Part shown: positions 1 through 13,554 of the stretch, one piece after another
Layout of the letters: each line of letters begins with the position of its first letter
Numbering within the stretch: the stretch's first letter is position 1
Source: Ptiloglossa arizonensis
Lineage: Eukaryota; Arthropoda; Insecta; Hymenoptera; Colletidae
Reading direction: 5' to 3'
DNA: 64,000 nt
NCBI RefSeq assembly: GCF_051014685.1
Contig: NW_027478389.1
Location: 1,116,001-1,180,000, forward strand
The notes under the pieces: model-generated
What the model saw: only the letters and a program-made list of their open reading frames with translations
What the model was told of the DNA's origin: nothing
Database searches by the model: none
Made by a program: the position numbers and the translations under genes

Positions 1-3000
1 GGGGAAAAGTACACATACCGTTGCAATCGGGCGACTTTCTACTTTCACATGCAACAGGAAATTCTCGAGTTCGTCAATCCGTTCGCGAGATATGGGAGTT
101 TGAAGTTAAGGAATGGTTGAGAAACCATCAAAATTTTCCCAAGTCTGATACTCGAAACCAATAACTACAAAGGCCTAGGGGAAGAATACACGTCCCGTTG
201 TCATCGGGCGAGTTTCTGCTTTCAGATGCAATAGGAAATTCTCGAGTTGGTCAATCCGTTCGCGAGATATGGAAGTGTGAATTTCAGGAATGGTTGAGAA
301 ACCATCAAAATTTTCGCAAGTCTGATACTCGAAATCAATAACTGGAATGGCCTAGGGGAAAAGTACACATACCACTGTAATCGGGCGAGTTTCTACTTTC
401 AGATGCAACAGGAATTTCTCGAGTTCGTCAATCCGTTCGTGAGATATGGGAGTTTGAAGTTAAGGAATGGTTGAGAAACCATAAAAATTTTCGCAAGTCT
501 GATACACGAATCCAATAACTACTATGGCCTTGGGCAAAAATACACATACCGTTGTAATCGGGCGAGATTCTGCTTTCAGATGCAATAGGAAATTCTCGAG
601 TTCGTCAATCCGTTCGCTTGATATGGAAGTTTGAAGTTAAGGAGTGCTTGAGAAACCATCAAAATTTTCGCTGGTGTGATACTCGAAACCAACAACTGGA
701 ATGGCCTAGGGGAAAAGTACACACACCGTTGTAATCGGGCGAGTTTCTGCTATCAGATGCAATAGGAAATTCTCGAGTTCGTCAATCCGTACGCGAGATG
801 TGGAAGTGTGAAAATAAGGAATGGTTGAGAAACCATCATAATTTTCGCAAGTCTGATACTCGAAACCCATAACTACAAAGCCTAGGAGAAAAATACACAT
901 ACCGTCGTAATCGGGCGACTTTCTACTTTCACATGCAACAGGAATTTCTCGAGTTCGTCAATCCGTTCGCGGGATATGGGAGTTTGAAGTTAAGGAATGG
1001 TTGAGAAACCATCAAAATCTTCGCTGGTCTGATACTCGAAATCAATAACTGGAATGGCCTAGGGGAAAAGTACACATACCGTTGCAATCGGGCGACTTTC
1101 TACTTTCACATGCAACAGGAAATTCTCGAGTTCGTCAATCCGTTCGCGAGATATGGGAGTTTGAAGTTAGGGAATGGTTGAGAAACCATCAAAATTTTCC
1201 CAAGTCTGATACTCGAAATCAATAACTGGAATGGCCTAGGGGAAAAGTACACATACCATTGTAATCGGGCGAGTTTCTACTTTCAGATGCAACAGGAATT
1301 TCTCGAGTTCGTCAATCCGTTCGCGAGATATGGGAGTTTGAAGTTAAGGAATGGCTGAGAAACCATCAAAATCTTCGCAAGTCTGATACTCGAAACCAAT
1401 AACTACAAATGCCTAGGGGAAAAATACACATACCATTGTAATCGGGCGAGATTCTACTTTCACATGCAACAGGAATTTCTCGAGTTCGTCAATGCGTTCG
1501 CGAGATATGGGAGTTTGAAGTTAGGGAATGGTTGAGAAATCATCCAAATTTTCGCAAGTCTGATACACGAATCCAATAACTACTATGGCCTTGGGCAAAA
1601 ATACACATACCGTTGTAATCGGGCGAGATTCTGCTTTCAGATGCAATAGGAAATTCTCGAGTTCGTCAATCCGTTCGCTTGATATGGAAGTTTGAAGTTA
1701 AGGAGTGCTTGAGAAACCATCAAAATTTTCGCTGGTCTGATACTCGAAACCAACAACTGGAATGGCCTAGGGGAAAAGTACACACACCGTTGTAATCGGG
1801 CGAGTTTCTGCTATCAGATGCAATAGGAAATTCTCGAGTTCGTCAATCCGTTCGCGAGATATGGAAGTGTGAAGATAAGGAATGGTTGAGAAACCATCAT
1901 AATATTCGAAAGTCTGATACTCGAAACCCATAACTACAAGGCCTAGGAGAAAAATACACATACCGTCGTAATCGGGCGACTTTCTACTTTCACATGCAAC
2001 AGGAATTTCTCGAGGTCGTCAATCCGTTCGCGGGATATGGGAGTTTGAAGTTAAGGAATGGTTGAGAAACCATCAAAATCTTCGCTGGTCTGATACTCGA
2101 AATCAATAACTGGAATGGCCTAGGGGAAAAGTACACATACCGTTGCAATCGGGCGACTTTCTACTTTCACATGCAACAGGAAATTCTCGAGTTCGTCAAT
2201 CCGTTCGCGAGATATGGGAGTTTGAAGTTAAGGAATGGATGAGAAACCATCAAAATTTTCCCAAGTCTGATACTCGAAACCAATAACTACAATGGCCTAG
2301 GGGAAAAATACACATACCGTTGTAATCGGGCGAGTTTCTGCTTTCAGATGCAATAGGAAATTCTCGAGTTGGTCAATCCGTTCGCGAGATATGGAAGTGT
2401 GAATTTAAGGAATGGTTGAGAAACCATCAAAATTTTCGCAAGTCTGATACTCGAAATCAATAACTGGAATGGCCTAGGGGAAAAGTACACATACCATTGT
2501 AATCGGGCGAGTTTCTACTTTCAGATGCAACAGGAATTTCTCGAGTTCGTCAATCCGTTCGTGAGATATGGGAGTTTGAAGTTAAGGAATGGTTGAGAAA
2601 CCATAAAAATTTTCACTGGTCTGATACTCGAAACCAATAACTGGAATGGCCTAGGGGAAAAGTACACACACCATTGTAATCGGGCGTGTTTCTACTTTCA
2701 GATGCAAGAGGAATTTCTCGAGTTCGTCAATCCGTTCGCGAGATATGGGAGTTTAAATTTAAGGAATGGTTGAGAAACCATCAAAATTTTCGCAAGTCTG
2801 ATACTCGAAACCAATAACTACAATGGCCTAGGGGAAAAATACACATACCTTTGTAATCGGGCGAGTTTCTGCTTTCAGATGCAATAGGAAATTCTCGAGT
2901 TCGTCAATCCGTTCGCGAGATATGGAAGTGTGAAGTTAAGGAATGGTTGAGAAACCATCAAAATTTTCGCAAGTCTGATACTCGAAACCAATAACTGGAA

Positions 3001-5130
3001 TGGCCTAGGGGAAAAGTACTCACACCATTGTAATCGGGCGAGTTTCTACTTCCTCATGCAACAGGAATTTCTCGAGTTCGTCAATCCGTCCGCGAGAAAT
3101 GGGAGTCTGAAGTTAAGGAATGGTTGAGAAACCATCAAAATTTTCGCAAGTCTGATACTCGAAACCAATAACTGGAATGGCCTAGGGGAAAAGTACACAC
3201 ACCATTGTAATCGGGGGAGTTTCTACTTCCACATGCAACAGGAATTTCTCGAGTTCGTCAATCAGTCCGCGAGAAATGGGAGTCTGAAGTTAAGGAATGG
3301 TTGAGAAACCATCAAAATTTTCGCTGGTCTAATACTCGAAACCCATAACTGGAACGGCCTAGGGGAAAAGTACACACACCATTGTAATCGGGCGGGTTTC
3401 TACTTTCAGATACAATAGGAATTTCTCGAGTTCGTCAATCCGTTCGCGAGATATGGGAGTTTGAAGTTAAGGAATGGTTGAGGAACCATCAAAATCTTCG
3501 CTGGTCTGATACTCGAAACCAATAACTGGAATGGCCTAGGGGAAAAGTACACATACCGTTGTAATCGGGCGAGATTCTGCTTTCAGATGCAATAGGAAAT
3601 TCTCGAGTTGGTCAATCCGTTCGCGAGATATGGAAGTGTGAATTTAAGGAATGGTTGAGAAACCATCAAAATTTTCGCAAGTCTGATACTCGAAATCAAT
3701 AACTGGAATGGCCTAGGGGAAAAGTACACACACCGTTGTAATCGGGCGAGTTTCTGCTTTCAGATGCAATAGGAAATTCTCGTGTTCGTCAATCCGTTCG
3801 CGAGAAATGGAAGTGTGAAAATAAGGAATGGTTGAGAAACCATCAAAATTTTCGCAAGTCTGATACTCGAAACCAATAACTGGAATGGCCCAGGGGAAAA
3901 GTACACATACCATTGTAATCGGGCGAGTTTCTACTTTCAGATTCAACAGGAATTTCTCGAGTTCGTCAATCCGTTCGCTTGATATGGGAGATTGAAGTTA
4001 AGGAATGGTTGAGAAACCATCAAAATTTTCGCAAGTCTGATACTCGAAACCAATAACTACAAAGGCCTAGGGGGAAAACACACATATCTTTGTAATCGGG
4101 CGAGTTTCTACTTTCAGATGCAATAGGAATTTCTAGCGTTCGTCAATCCGTTCGCGAGATATGGGAGTTTGAAGTTAAGGGATGGTTGAGAAACCATCAA
4201 AATTTTCGCAAGTCTGATACTCGAAACCAATAACTGGAATGGCCTAGGGTAAAAGTACACATACCGTTGCAATCGGGCGACTTTCTACTTTCACATGCAA
4301 CAGGAATTTCTCGAGTTCGTCAATCCGTTCGCGAGATATGGGAGTTTGAAGTTAAGGAATGGTTGAGAAACCATCAAAATTTTCGCAAGTCTGATACTCG
4401 AAACCAATAACTACAAATGCCTAGGGGAAAAATACACATACCATTGTAATCGGGCGAGATTCTACTTTCACATGCAACAGGAATTTCTCGAGTTCGTCAA
4501 TGCGTTCGCGAGATATGGGAGTTTGAAGTTAGGGAATGCTTGAGAAATCATCCAAATTTTCGCAAGTCTGATACACGAATCCAATAACTACTATGGCCTT
4601 GGGCAAAAATACACATACCGTTGTAATCGGGCGAGATTCTGCTTTCAGATGCAATAGGAAATTCTCGAGTTCGTCAATCCGTTCGCTTGATATGGAAGTT
4701 TGAAGTTAAGGAGTGCTTGAGAAACCATCAAAATTTTCGCTGGTCTGATACTCGAAACCAACAACTGGAATGGCCTAGGGGAAAAGTACACACACCGTTG
4801 TAATCGGGCGAGTTTCTGCTATCAGATGCAATAGGAAATTCTCGAGTTCGTCAATCCGTTCGCGAGATATGGAAGTGTGAAAATAAGGAATGGTTGAGAA
4901 ACCATCATAATTTTCGCAAGTCTGATACTCGAAACCCATAACTACAAGGCCTAGGAGAAAAATACACATACCGTCGAAATCGGGCGGCTTTCTACTTTCA
5001 CATGCAACAGGAATTTCTCGAGTTCGTCAATCCGTTCGCGGGATATGGGAGTTTGAAGTTAAGGAATGGTTGAGAAACCATCAAAATCTTCGCTGGTCTG
5101 ATACTCGAAATCAACAACTGGAATGGCCTA
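1..5130 (+). repeat. Block A, 29-monomer HOR, copy 1
   Basis: Base 1 and base 5131 begin the same sequence, and matching landmarks (706 and 5836, 1767 and 6897) are all 5130 bp apart. That is 29 monomers minus 3 bases. Over the first 3120 bp I noticed only about three substitutions between copies (268/5398, 1627/6757, 2450/7580). Within the unit a four-monomer module recurs three times. The real upstream border lies outside the window, so copy 1 may start earlier in another phase. Confidence 0.9.
495..1215 (+). repeat. four-monomer module repeated inside block A
   Basis: This stretch of about 720 bp carries unusual monomer variants: GATACACGAATCC, TTGGGCAAAA, TTCGCTTGATATGG and CCTAGGAGAAAAAT. 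It recurs near 1556-2276 (offset 1061, six monomers) and near 4564-5290, and in the second HOR copy near 5625-6345 and 6686-7406. The copies differ at scattered bases and are older than the HOR duplication itself. It shows that the 29-mer was assembled from smaller amplified blocks. Confidence 0.8.
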
Positions 5131-8100
5131 GGGGAAAAGTACACATACCGTTGCAATCGGGCGACTTTCTACTTTCACATGCAACAGGAAATTCTCGAGT
5201 TCGTCAATCCGTTCGCGAGATATGGGAGTTTGAAGTTAAGGAATGGTTGAGAAACCATCAAAATTTTCCCAAGTCTGATACTCGAAACCAATAACTACAA
5301 AGGCCTAGGGGAAGAATACACGTCCCGTTGTCATCGGGCGAGTTTCTGCTTTCAGATGCAATAGGAAATTCTCGAGTTGGTCAATCCGTTCGCGAGATCT
5401 GGAAGTGTGAATTTCAGGAATGGTTGAGAAACCATCAAAATTTTCGCAAGTCTGATACTCGAAATCAATAACTGGAATGGCCTAGGGGAAAAGTACACAT
5501 ACCACTGTAATCGGGCGAGTTTCTACTTTCAGATGCAACAGGAATTTCTCGAGTTCGTCAATCCGTTCGTGAGATATGGGAGTTTGAAGTTAAGGAATGG
5601 TTGAGAAACCATAAAAATTTTCGCAAGTCTGATACACGAATCCAATAACTACTATGGCCTTGGGCAAAAATACACATACCGTTGTAATCGGGCGAGATTC
5701 TGCTTTCAGATGCAATAGGAAATTCTCGAGTTCGTCAATCCGTTCGCTTGATATGGAAGTTTGAAGTTAAGGAGTGCTTGAGAAACCATCAAAATTTTCG
5801 CTGGTGTGATACTCGAAACCAACAACTGGAATGGCCTAGGGGAAAAGTACACACACCGTTGTAATCGGGCGAGTTTCTGCTATCAGATGCAATAGGAAAT
5901 TCTCGAGTTCGTCAATCCGTACGCGAGATGTGGAAGTGTGAAAATAAGGAATGGTTGAGAAACCATCATAATTTTCGCAAGTCTGATACTCGAAACCCAT
6001 AACTACAAAGCCTAGGAGAAAAATACACATACCGTCGTAATCGGGCGACTTTCTACTTTCACATGCAACAGGAATTTCTCGAGTTCGTCAATCCGTTCGC
6101 GGGATATGGGAGTTTGAAGTTAAGGAATGGTTGAGAAACCATCAAAATCTTCGCTGGTCTGATACTCGAAATCAATAACTGGAATGGCCTAGGGGAAAAG
6201 TACACATACCGTTGCAATCGGGCGACTTTCTACTTTCACATGCAACAGGAAATTCTCGAGTTCGTCAATCCGTTCGCGAGATATGGGAGTTTGAAGTTAG
6301 GGAATGGTTGAGAAACCATCAAAATTTTCCCAAGTCTGATACTCGAAATCAATAACTGGAATGGCCTAGGGGAAAAGTACACATACCATTGTAATCGGGC
6401 GAGTTTCTACTTTCAGATGCAACAGGAATTTCTCGAGTTCGTCAATCCGTTCGCGAGATATGGGAGTTTGAAGTTAAGGAATGGCTGAGAAACCATCAAA
6501 ATCTTCGCAAGTCTGATACTCGAAACCAATAACTACAAATGCCTAGGGGAAAAATACACATACCATTGTAATCGGGCGAGATTCTACTTTCACATGCAAC
6601 AGGAATTTCTCGAGTTCGTCAATGCGTTCGCGAGATATGGGAGTTTGAAGTTAGGGAATGGTTGAGAAATCATCCAAATTTTCGCAAGTCTGATACACGA
6701 ATCCAATAACTACTATGGCCTTGGGCAAAAATACACATACCGTTGTAATCGGGCGAGGTTCTGCTTTCAGATGCAATAGGAAATTCTCGAGTTCGTCAAT
6801 CCGTTCGCTTGATATGGAAGTTTGAAGTTAAGGAGTGCTTGAGAAACCATCAAAATTTTCGCTGGTCTGATACTCGAAACCAACAACTGGAATGGCCTAG
6901 GGGAAAAGTACACACACCGTTGTAATCGGGCGAGTTTCTGCTATCAGATGCAATAGGAAATTCTCGAGTTCGTCAATCCGTTCGCGAGATATGGAAGTGT
7001 GAAGATAAGGAATGGTTGAGAAACCATCATAATATTCGAAAGTCTGATACTCGAAACCCATAACTACAAGGCCTAGGAGAAAAATACACATACCGTCGTA
7101 ATCGGGCGACTTTCTACTTTCACATGCAACAGGAATTTCTCGAGGTCGTCAATCCGTTCGCGGGATATGGGAGTTTGAAGTTAAGGAATGGTTGAGAAAC
7201 CATCAAAATCTTCGCTGGTCTGATACTCGAAATCAATAACTGGAATGGCCTAGGGGAAAAGTACACATACCGTTGCAATCGGGCGACTTTCTACTTTCAC
7301 ATGCAACAGGAAATTCTCGAGTTCGTCAATCCGTTCGCGAGATATGGGAGTTTGAAGTTAAGGAATGGATGAGAAACCATCAAAATTTTCCCAAGTCTGA
7401 TACTCGAAACCAATAACTACAATGGCCTAGGGGAAAAATACACATACCGTTGTAATCGGGCGAGTTTCTGCTTTCAGATGCAATAGGAAATTCTCGAGTT
7501 GGTCAATCCGTTCGCGAGATATGGAAGTGTGAATTTAAGGAATGGTTGAGAAACCATCAAAATTTTCGCAAGTCTGATTCTCGAAATCAATAACTGGAAT
7601 GGCCTAGGGGAAAAGTACACATACCATTGTAATCGGGCGAGTTTCTACTTTCAGATGCAACAGGAATTTCTCGAGTTCGTCAATCCGTTCGTGAGATATG
7701 GGAGTTTGAAGTTAAGGAATGGTTGAGAAACCATAAAAATTTTCACTGGTCTGATACTCGAAACCAATAACTGGAATGGCCTAGGGGAAAAGTACACACA
7801 CCATTGTAATCGGGCGTGTTTCTACTTTCAGATGCAAGAGGAATTTCTCGAGTTCGTCAATCCGTTCGCGAGATATGGGAGTTTAAATTTAAGGAATGGT
7901 TGAGAAACCATCAAAATTTTCGCAAGTCTGATACTCGAAACCAATAACTACAATGGCCTAGGGGAAAAATACACATACCTTTGTAATCGGGCGAGTTTCT
8001 GCTTTCAGATGCAATAGGAAATTCTCGAGTTCGTCAATCCGTTCGCGAGATATGGAAGTGTGAAGTTAAGGAATGGTTGAGAAACCATCAAAATTTTCGC

Positions 8101-9120
8101 AAGTCTGATACTCGAAACCAATAACTGGAATGGCCTAGGGGAAAAGTACTCACACCATTGTAATCGGGCGAGTTTCTACTTCCTCATGCAACAGGAATTT
8201 CTCGAGTTCGTCAATCCGTCCGCGAGAAATGGGAGTCTGAAGTTAAGGAATGTTTGAGAAACCATCAAAATTTTCGCTGGTCTAATACTCGAAACCAATA
8301 ACTGGAATGGCCTAGGGGAAAAGTACACATACCATTGTAATCTGGCGGGTTTCTACTTTCAGATGCAATAGGAATTTCTCGAGTTCGTCATTCCGTTCGC
8401 GAAATATGGGAGTTTGAAGTTAAGGAATGGTTGAGAAACCATCAAAATATTCACTGGTCTGATACTCGAAACCAATAACTGGTATGCCCTAGGGGAAAAG
8501 TACACATACCATTGTAATCGGGCGGGTTTCTACTTTCAGATACAATAGGAATTTCTCGAGTTCGTCAATGCGTTCGCGAAATATGGGAGTTTGAAGTTAA
8601 GGAAAGGCTAAGAAATCATCAAAATTTTCGCACGTCTGATACTCGAATCCGATAACTATTATGGCCTAGGGCAAAAATACACATACCGTTGTAATCGGGC
8701 GAGATTCTGCTTTCAGATGCAATAGGAAATTCTCGAGTTCGTCAATCCGTTCGCGAGATATGGAAGTTTGAAGTTAAGGAATGATTGAGAAACCATCAAA
8801 ATTTTCGCAAGTCTGATACTCGAAACCAATAACTGGAATGGCCTAGGGGAAAAGTACACACACCATTGTAATCGGGGGAGTTTCTACTTCCACATGCAAC
8901 AGGAATTTCTCGAGTTCGTCAATCAGTCCGCGAGAAATGGGAGTCTGAAGTTAAGGAATGGTTGAGAAACCATCAAAATTTTCGCTGGTCTAATACTCGA
9001 AACCCATAACTGGAACGGCCTAGGGGAAAAGTACACACACCATTGTAATCGGGCGGGTTTCTACTTTCAGATACAATAGGAATTTCTCGAGTTCGTCAAT
9101 CCGTTCGCGGGATATGGGAA
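5131..9120 (+). repeat. Block A, 29-monomer HOR, copy 2 (partial, with insertion)
   Basis: The sequence follows copy 1 almost base for base up to about 8250 (copy 1 position 3120). It then carries three extra monomers and rejoins copy 1, so that 8872 pairs with 3211, an offset of 5130 + 531. The match continues to about 9120 (copy 1 about 3460) and then stops. The remaining 1.7 kb of the unit has no second copy in the window. Confidence 0.88.
8252..8782 (+). repeat. three-monomer (531 bp) length difference between block A copies
   Basis: Copy 2 holds about 531 bp here that copy 1 lacks at about 3121. The break points fall in conserved monomer sequence, so they cannot be fixed to the base. 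It is either an insertion in copy 2 or a deletion in copy 1. Monomers inside it are of ordinary type, including variants such as TCTGGCGGGTTTC and AAGGAAAGGCTAAG. Confidence 0.8.
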
Positions 9121-9151
9121 TTTGAAGTTAAGGAATGTCTGAGAAATCATC

Positions 9152-9860
9152 AAAATTTTCGCAAGTCTGATACTCGAAACCAATAACTACAAATGCCTAG
9201 GGGAAAAATACACATACCATTGTAATCGGGCGAGATTCTACTTTCACATGCAACAGGAATTTCTCGAGTTCGTCAATGCGTTCGCGAGATATGGGAGTTT
9301 GAAGTTAGGGAATGGTTGAGAAATCATCCAAATTTTCGCAAGTCTGATACACGAATCCAATAACTACTATGGCCTTGGGCAAAAATACACATACCGTTGT
9401 AATCGGGCGAGATTCTGCTTTCAGATGCAATAGGAAATTCTCGAGTTCGTCAATCCGTTCGCGAGATATGGGAGTTTGAAGTTAAGGAATGGTTGAGAAA
9501 CCATCAAAATCTTCGCAAGTCTGATACTCGAAACCAATAACTACAAATGCCTAGGGGAAAAATTCACATACCATTGTAATCGGGCGAGATTCTACTTTCA
9601 CATGCAACAGGAATTTCTCGAGTTCGTCAATGCGTTCGCGAGATATGGGAGTTTGAAGTTAGGGAATGGTTGAGAAATCATCCAAATTTTCGCAAGTCTG
9701 ATACACGAATCCAATAACTACTATGGCCTTGGGCAAAAATACACATACCGATGTAATCGGGCGAGATTCTGCTTTCAGATGCAATAGGAAATTCTCGAGT
9801 TCGTCAATCCGTTCGCGAGATATGGGAGCTTGAAGTTAAGGAATGGTTGAGAAACCATAA
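9152..9860 (+). repeat. two-monomer (354 bp) tandem duplication
   Basis: The variant AAATGCCTAGGGG occurs at 9191 and again at 9545, 354 bp apart. The two flanking dimers agree, apart from a few bases (an A/T change near 9563, GTTG/GATG near 9751, GTTTG/GCTTG near 9830). The same dimer type is also found near 1391, 4412 and 6537 in block A, so this is a block A module re-amplified just downstream. Confidence 0.8.
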
Positions 9861-12370
9861 AAATTTTCACTTGTCTGATACTCGAAACCAATAACTGGAA
9901 TGGCCTAGGGGAAAAGTACACACACCATTGTAATCGGGCGTGTTTCTACTTTCAGGTGCAAGAGGAATTTCTCGTATTCGTCAATCCGTTCGCGAGATAT
10001 GGGAGTTTAAATTTAAGGAATGGTTGAGAAACCATCAAAATTTTCGCAAGTCTGATACTCGAAACCAATAGCTACAATGGCCTAGGGGAAAAATACACAT
10101 ACCTTTGTAATCGGGCGAGTTTCTGCTTTCAGATGCAATAGGAAATTCTCGAGTTCGTCAATCCGTTCGCGAGATATGGAAGTGTGAAGTTAAGGAATGG
10201 TTGGGAAACCATTATAGTTTCGGAAGTCTGATACTCGAAAGCAATAACTACATTGGCCTAGGGGAAAAATACAAATATCGTTGTAATCGGGCGAGTTTCT
10301 GCTTTCAGATTCAACAGGAATTTCTCGAGTTCGTCAATCCGTTCGCGAGATATGGGAGTTTGAAGTTAAGGAATGGTTGAGAAACCATCAAAATTTTCGC
10401 AGTTCTGATGCTAGAAACGAATAACTGGAATGGCCTAGGGTAAAAGTACACACACCATTGTAATCGGTCGACTTTCTACTTTCAGATGCAACAGGAAATA
10501 ATCGAGTTCGTCAATCCGTTCGCGAGATATGGGAGTTTGAAGTTAAGGAACGGTTGAGAAACCATCAAAATTTTCGCAATTCTGATACTCGAAACCAATA
10601 ACTACTATGGCCTAGGGCAAAAATGCACATACCGTTGAAATCGGGCGAGTTTCTACTTTCAGATGCAACAGGAAGTTCTCGAGTTCGTCAATCCGTTCGC
10701 GAGATATGGGAGTTTGAAGTTAAGGAATGCTTGAGAAACCATAAAAATTTTCGCAAGTCTGATTCTCGAAAACAATAACTACAAAGGCGTAGGGGAAAAA
10801 TACACATAGCGTTGTAATCGGGCGAGTTTCTGCTTTCAGATGCAACAGGAATTTCTCGAGTTCGTCAATCCGTTCGCGAGATATGGGAGTTTGAAATTAA
10901 GGAATGGTTGAGAAACCATCAAAATTTTCGCAAGTCTGATACTCGAAACCAATAACTACAGAGGCATAGGGGAAAAATGCACATACCGTAGTAATCGGGC
11001 GAGCTTCTGCTTTCAGATGCAACAGGAATTTCTCGAGTTCGTCATTCCGTTCGCGAGATATGGTAGTTTGAAGTTAAGGAATGTTTGAAACACCATCAAA
11101 ATTTTCGCAAGTCTGATACTCGAAACCAATAACTACAAGGGCCTAGGGGAAAAATACACATACCGTTGTAATTGGGCGAGTTTCTGCTGTCAGATGCAAC
11201 AGGAATTTCTCGAGTTCGTCAATCCGTTCGCGAGATTTGCGAGTTTGAAGTTAAGGAATGCTTGAGAAACCATCAAAATTATCGCAAGTCTGATACTCGA
11301 AACCAATAACAACAAAGGCCTAGGGGAGAAATACACGTACCGTTGTAATCGGGCGAGTTTCTGCTTTCAGATGCGATAGGAAATTCTCGAGTTCGTCAAT
11401 CCGTTCGCAAGAATAGAAAGTTTGAAGTTAAGGAATGGTTGAGAAACCATCAAAATTTTCGCAATTCTGATGCTAGAAACCAATAACTACTATGGCCTAG
11501 GGCAAAAATGCACATACCGTTGAAATCGGGCGAGTTTCTGTTTTCAGATGTAACAGGTATTTCTCGAGTTCGTCAATCCGTTCGCGAGATATGGGAGTTT
11601 GAAGTGAAGGAATGGTTGAAAAACCATCAAAATTTTCGCAAGTCACATACCCGAAACCAATAACTACAAAGGCATAGGGGAAAAATGCACATACCTTTGT
11701 AATCGGGCGAGTTTCCACTTCCAGATGCAACAGGAATTTCTCGAGTTCGTCATTCCGTTCGCGAGATATGGGAGTTTGAAGTTAAGGAATGGTTGAGAAA
11801 CCATCAAAATTTTCGCAATTCTGATGCTAGAAACCAATAACTACAATGGCCTAGGGGAAAAACACACATACCGTTGTAATCGGGCGAGTTTCTGCTTTCA
11901 GATGCAATAGGAAATTCTCGAGTTCGTCAATCCGTTCGCGAGATATGGTAGTTTGAAGTTAAGGAATGGTTGAGAAACCATCACAATCTTCGCAAGTCTG
12001 ATACTCGAAACCAATAACCACTATGGCCTAGGGCAAAAATACACATACCGTTGTAATCGGGCGAGTTTCTGCTTTCAGATGCAATAGGAAATTCTCGAGT
12101 TCGTCAATCCGATCGCGAGATATGGAAGTTTGAAGTTAAGGAATGCTTGAGAAACCATCAAAATTTTCGCTGGTCTGATACTCGAAACCAACAACTGGAA
12201 TGGCCTAGGGGAAAAGTACACACACCGTTGTATTCGGGCGAGTTTCTGCTTTCAGAAGCAATAGGAAATTCTCGAGCTCGTCAATCCGTTCGCGAGATAT
12301 GGGAGTTGGAAATTAAGGAATGGTTGAGAAACCATCAAAACTTTCGCAAGTCTGATACTCGAAACCAATA

Positions 12371-13432
12371 ACTACAATGGCCTAGGGGAAAAATACACAT
12401 ACCGTTGTAATCGGGCGGGTTTCTGCTTTCAGATGCAATAGGAAATTCTCGAGTTCGTCAATCTGTTCGCGAGATATGGAAGTGTGAAGTTAAGGAATGG
12501 TTGAGAAACCATCAAAATTTTCGCAAGTCTGATACTCGAAACCAATAACTGGAATGGCCTAGGGGAAAAGTACACATAGCATTGTAATCGGGCGAGTTTC
12601 TACTTTCAGATGCAACAGGAATTTCTCGAGTTCGTCAATCCGTTCGCGAGATATGGAAGTTTGAAGTTAAGGAATGCTTGAGAAACCGTCAAAATTTTCG
12701 CAAGTCACATACTCGAAACCAATAACTACAAAGGCATAGGGGAAAAATGCACATACCTTTGTAATCGGGCGAGTTTCCACTTCCAGATGCAACAGGAATT
12801 TCTCGAGTTCGTCATTCCGTTCGCGAGATATGGGAGTTTGAAGTTAAGGAATGGTTGAGAAACCATCAAAATTTTCGCAATTCTGATGCTAGAAACCAAT
12901 AACTACAATGGCCTAGGGGAAAAATACACATACCGTTGTAATCGGGCGGGTTTCTGCTTTCAGATGCAATAGGAAATTCTCGAGTTCGTCAATCTGTTCG
13001 CGAGATATGGAAGTGTGAAGTTAAGGAATGGTTGAGAAACCATCAAAATTTTCGCAAGTCTGATACTCGAAACCAATAACTGGAATGGCCTAGGGGAAAA
13101 GTACACATAGCATTGTAATCGGGCGAGTTTCTACTTTCAGATGCAACAGGAATTTCTCGAGTTCGTCAATCCGTTCGCGAGATATGGAAGTTTGAAGTTA
13201 AGGAATGCTTGAGAAACCGTCAAAATTTTCGCAAGTCACATACTCGAAACCAATAACTACAAAGGCATAGGGGAAAAATGCACATACCTTTGTAATCGGG
13301 CGAGTTTCCACTTCCAGATGCAACAGGAATTTCTCGAGTTCGTCATTCCGTTCGCGAGATATGGGAGTTTGAAGTTAAGGAATGGTTGAGAAACCATCAA
13401 AATTTTCGCAATTCTGATGCTAGAAACCAATA
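12371..13432 (+). repeat. three-monomer (531 bp) tandem duplication, apparently identical copies
   Basis: The stretches 12371-12901 and 12902-13432 read the same at every diagnostic variant I checked: GGGCGGGTTTC, CAATCTGTTCGCG, ACATAGCATTG, AAACCGTC, AAGTCACATAC and GATGCTAGAAACC. Private variants such as ACATAGCATTG and AAACCGTC occur in both copies. Identity across 531 bp points to a very recent event, or to an assembly duplication. Confidence 0.85.
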
Positions 13433-13554
13433 ACTACAATGGCCTAGGGGAAAAATACACATACCGTTGTAATCGGGCGAGTTTCTGCTTTCAGATGCAA
13501 TAGGAAATTCTCGAGTTCGTCAATCCGTTCGCGAGATATGGTAGTTTGAAGTTA

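Larger units (their letters stand above)
9121..13554 (+). repeat. Block B, irregular satellite between HOR domains
   Basis: About 25 monomers without a long-range repeat unit inside the block. Monomers are more varied than in the flanking blocks (for example the ATAATCGAG variant near 10499, GAATAGAAAG near 11412). Two short recent duplications lie inside it. Some variants, such as the CAAGTCACATAC monomers near 11640, 12707 and 13238, link it to the start of block C. No gene or non-satellite sequence is seen. Confidence 0.85.

Noticed and set aside
706..900. Minus-strand ORF of 64 codons repeated at 1767, 4775, 5836 and 6897
   Set aside because: It spans monomer boundaries, recurs at HOR spacing and shares its sequence with minus-strand ORFs throughout the array. 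No ribosome site, domain or selection signal; a by-product of a 177-bp repeat.
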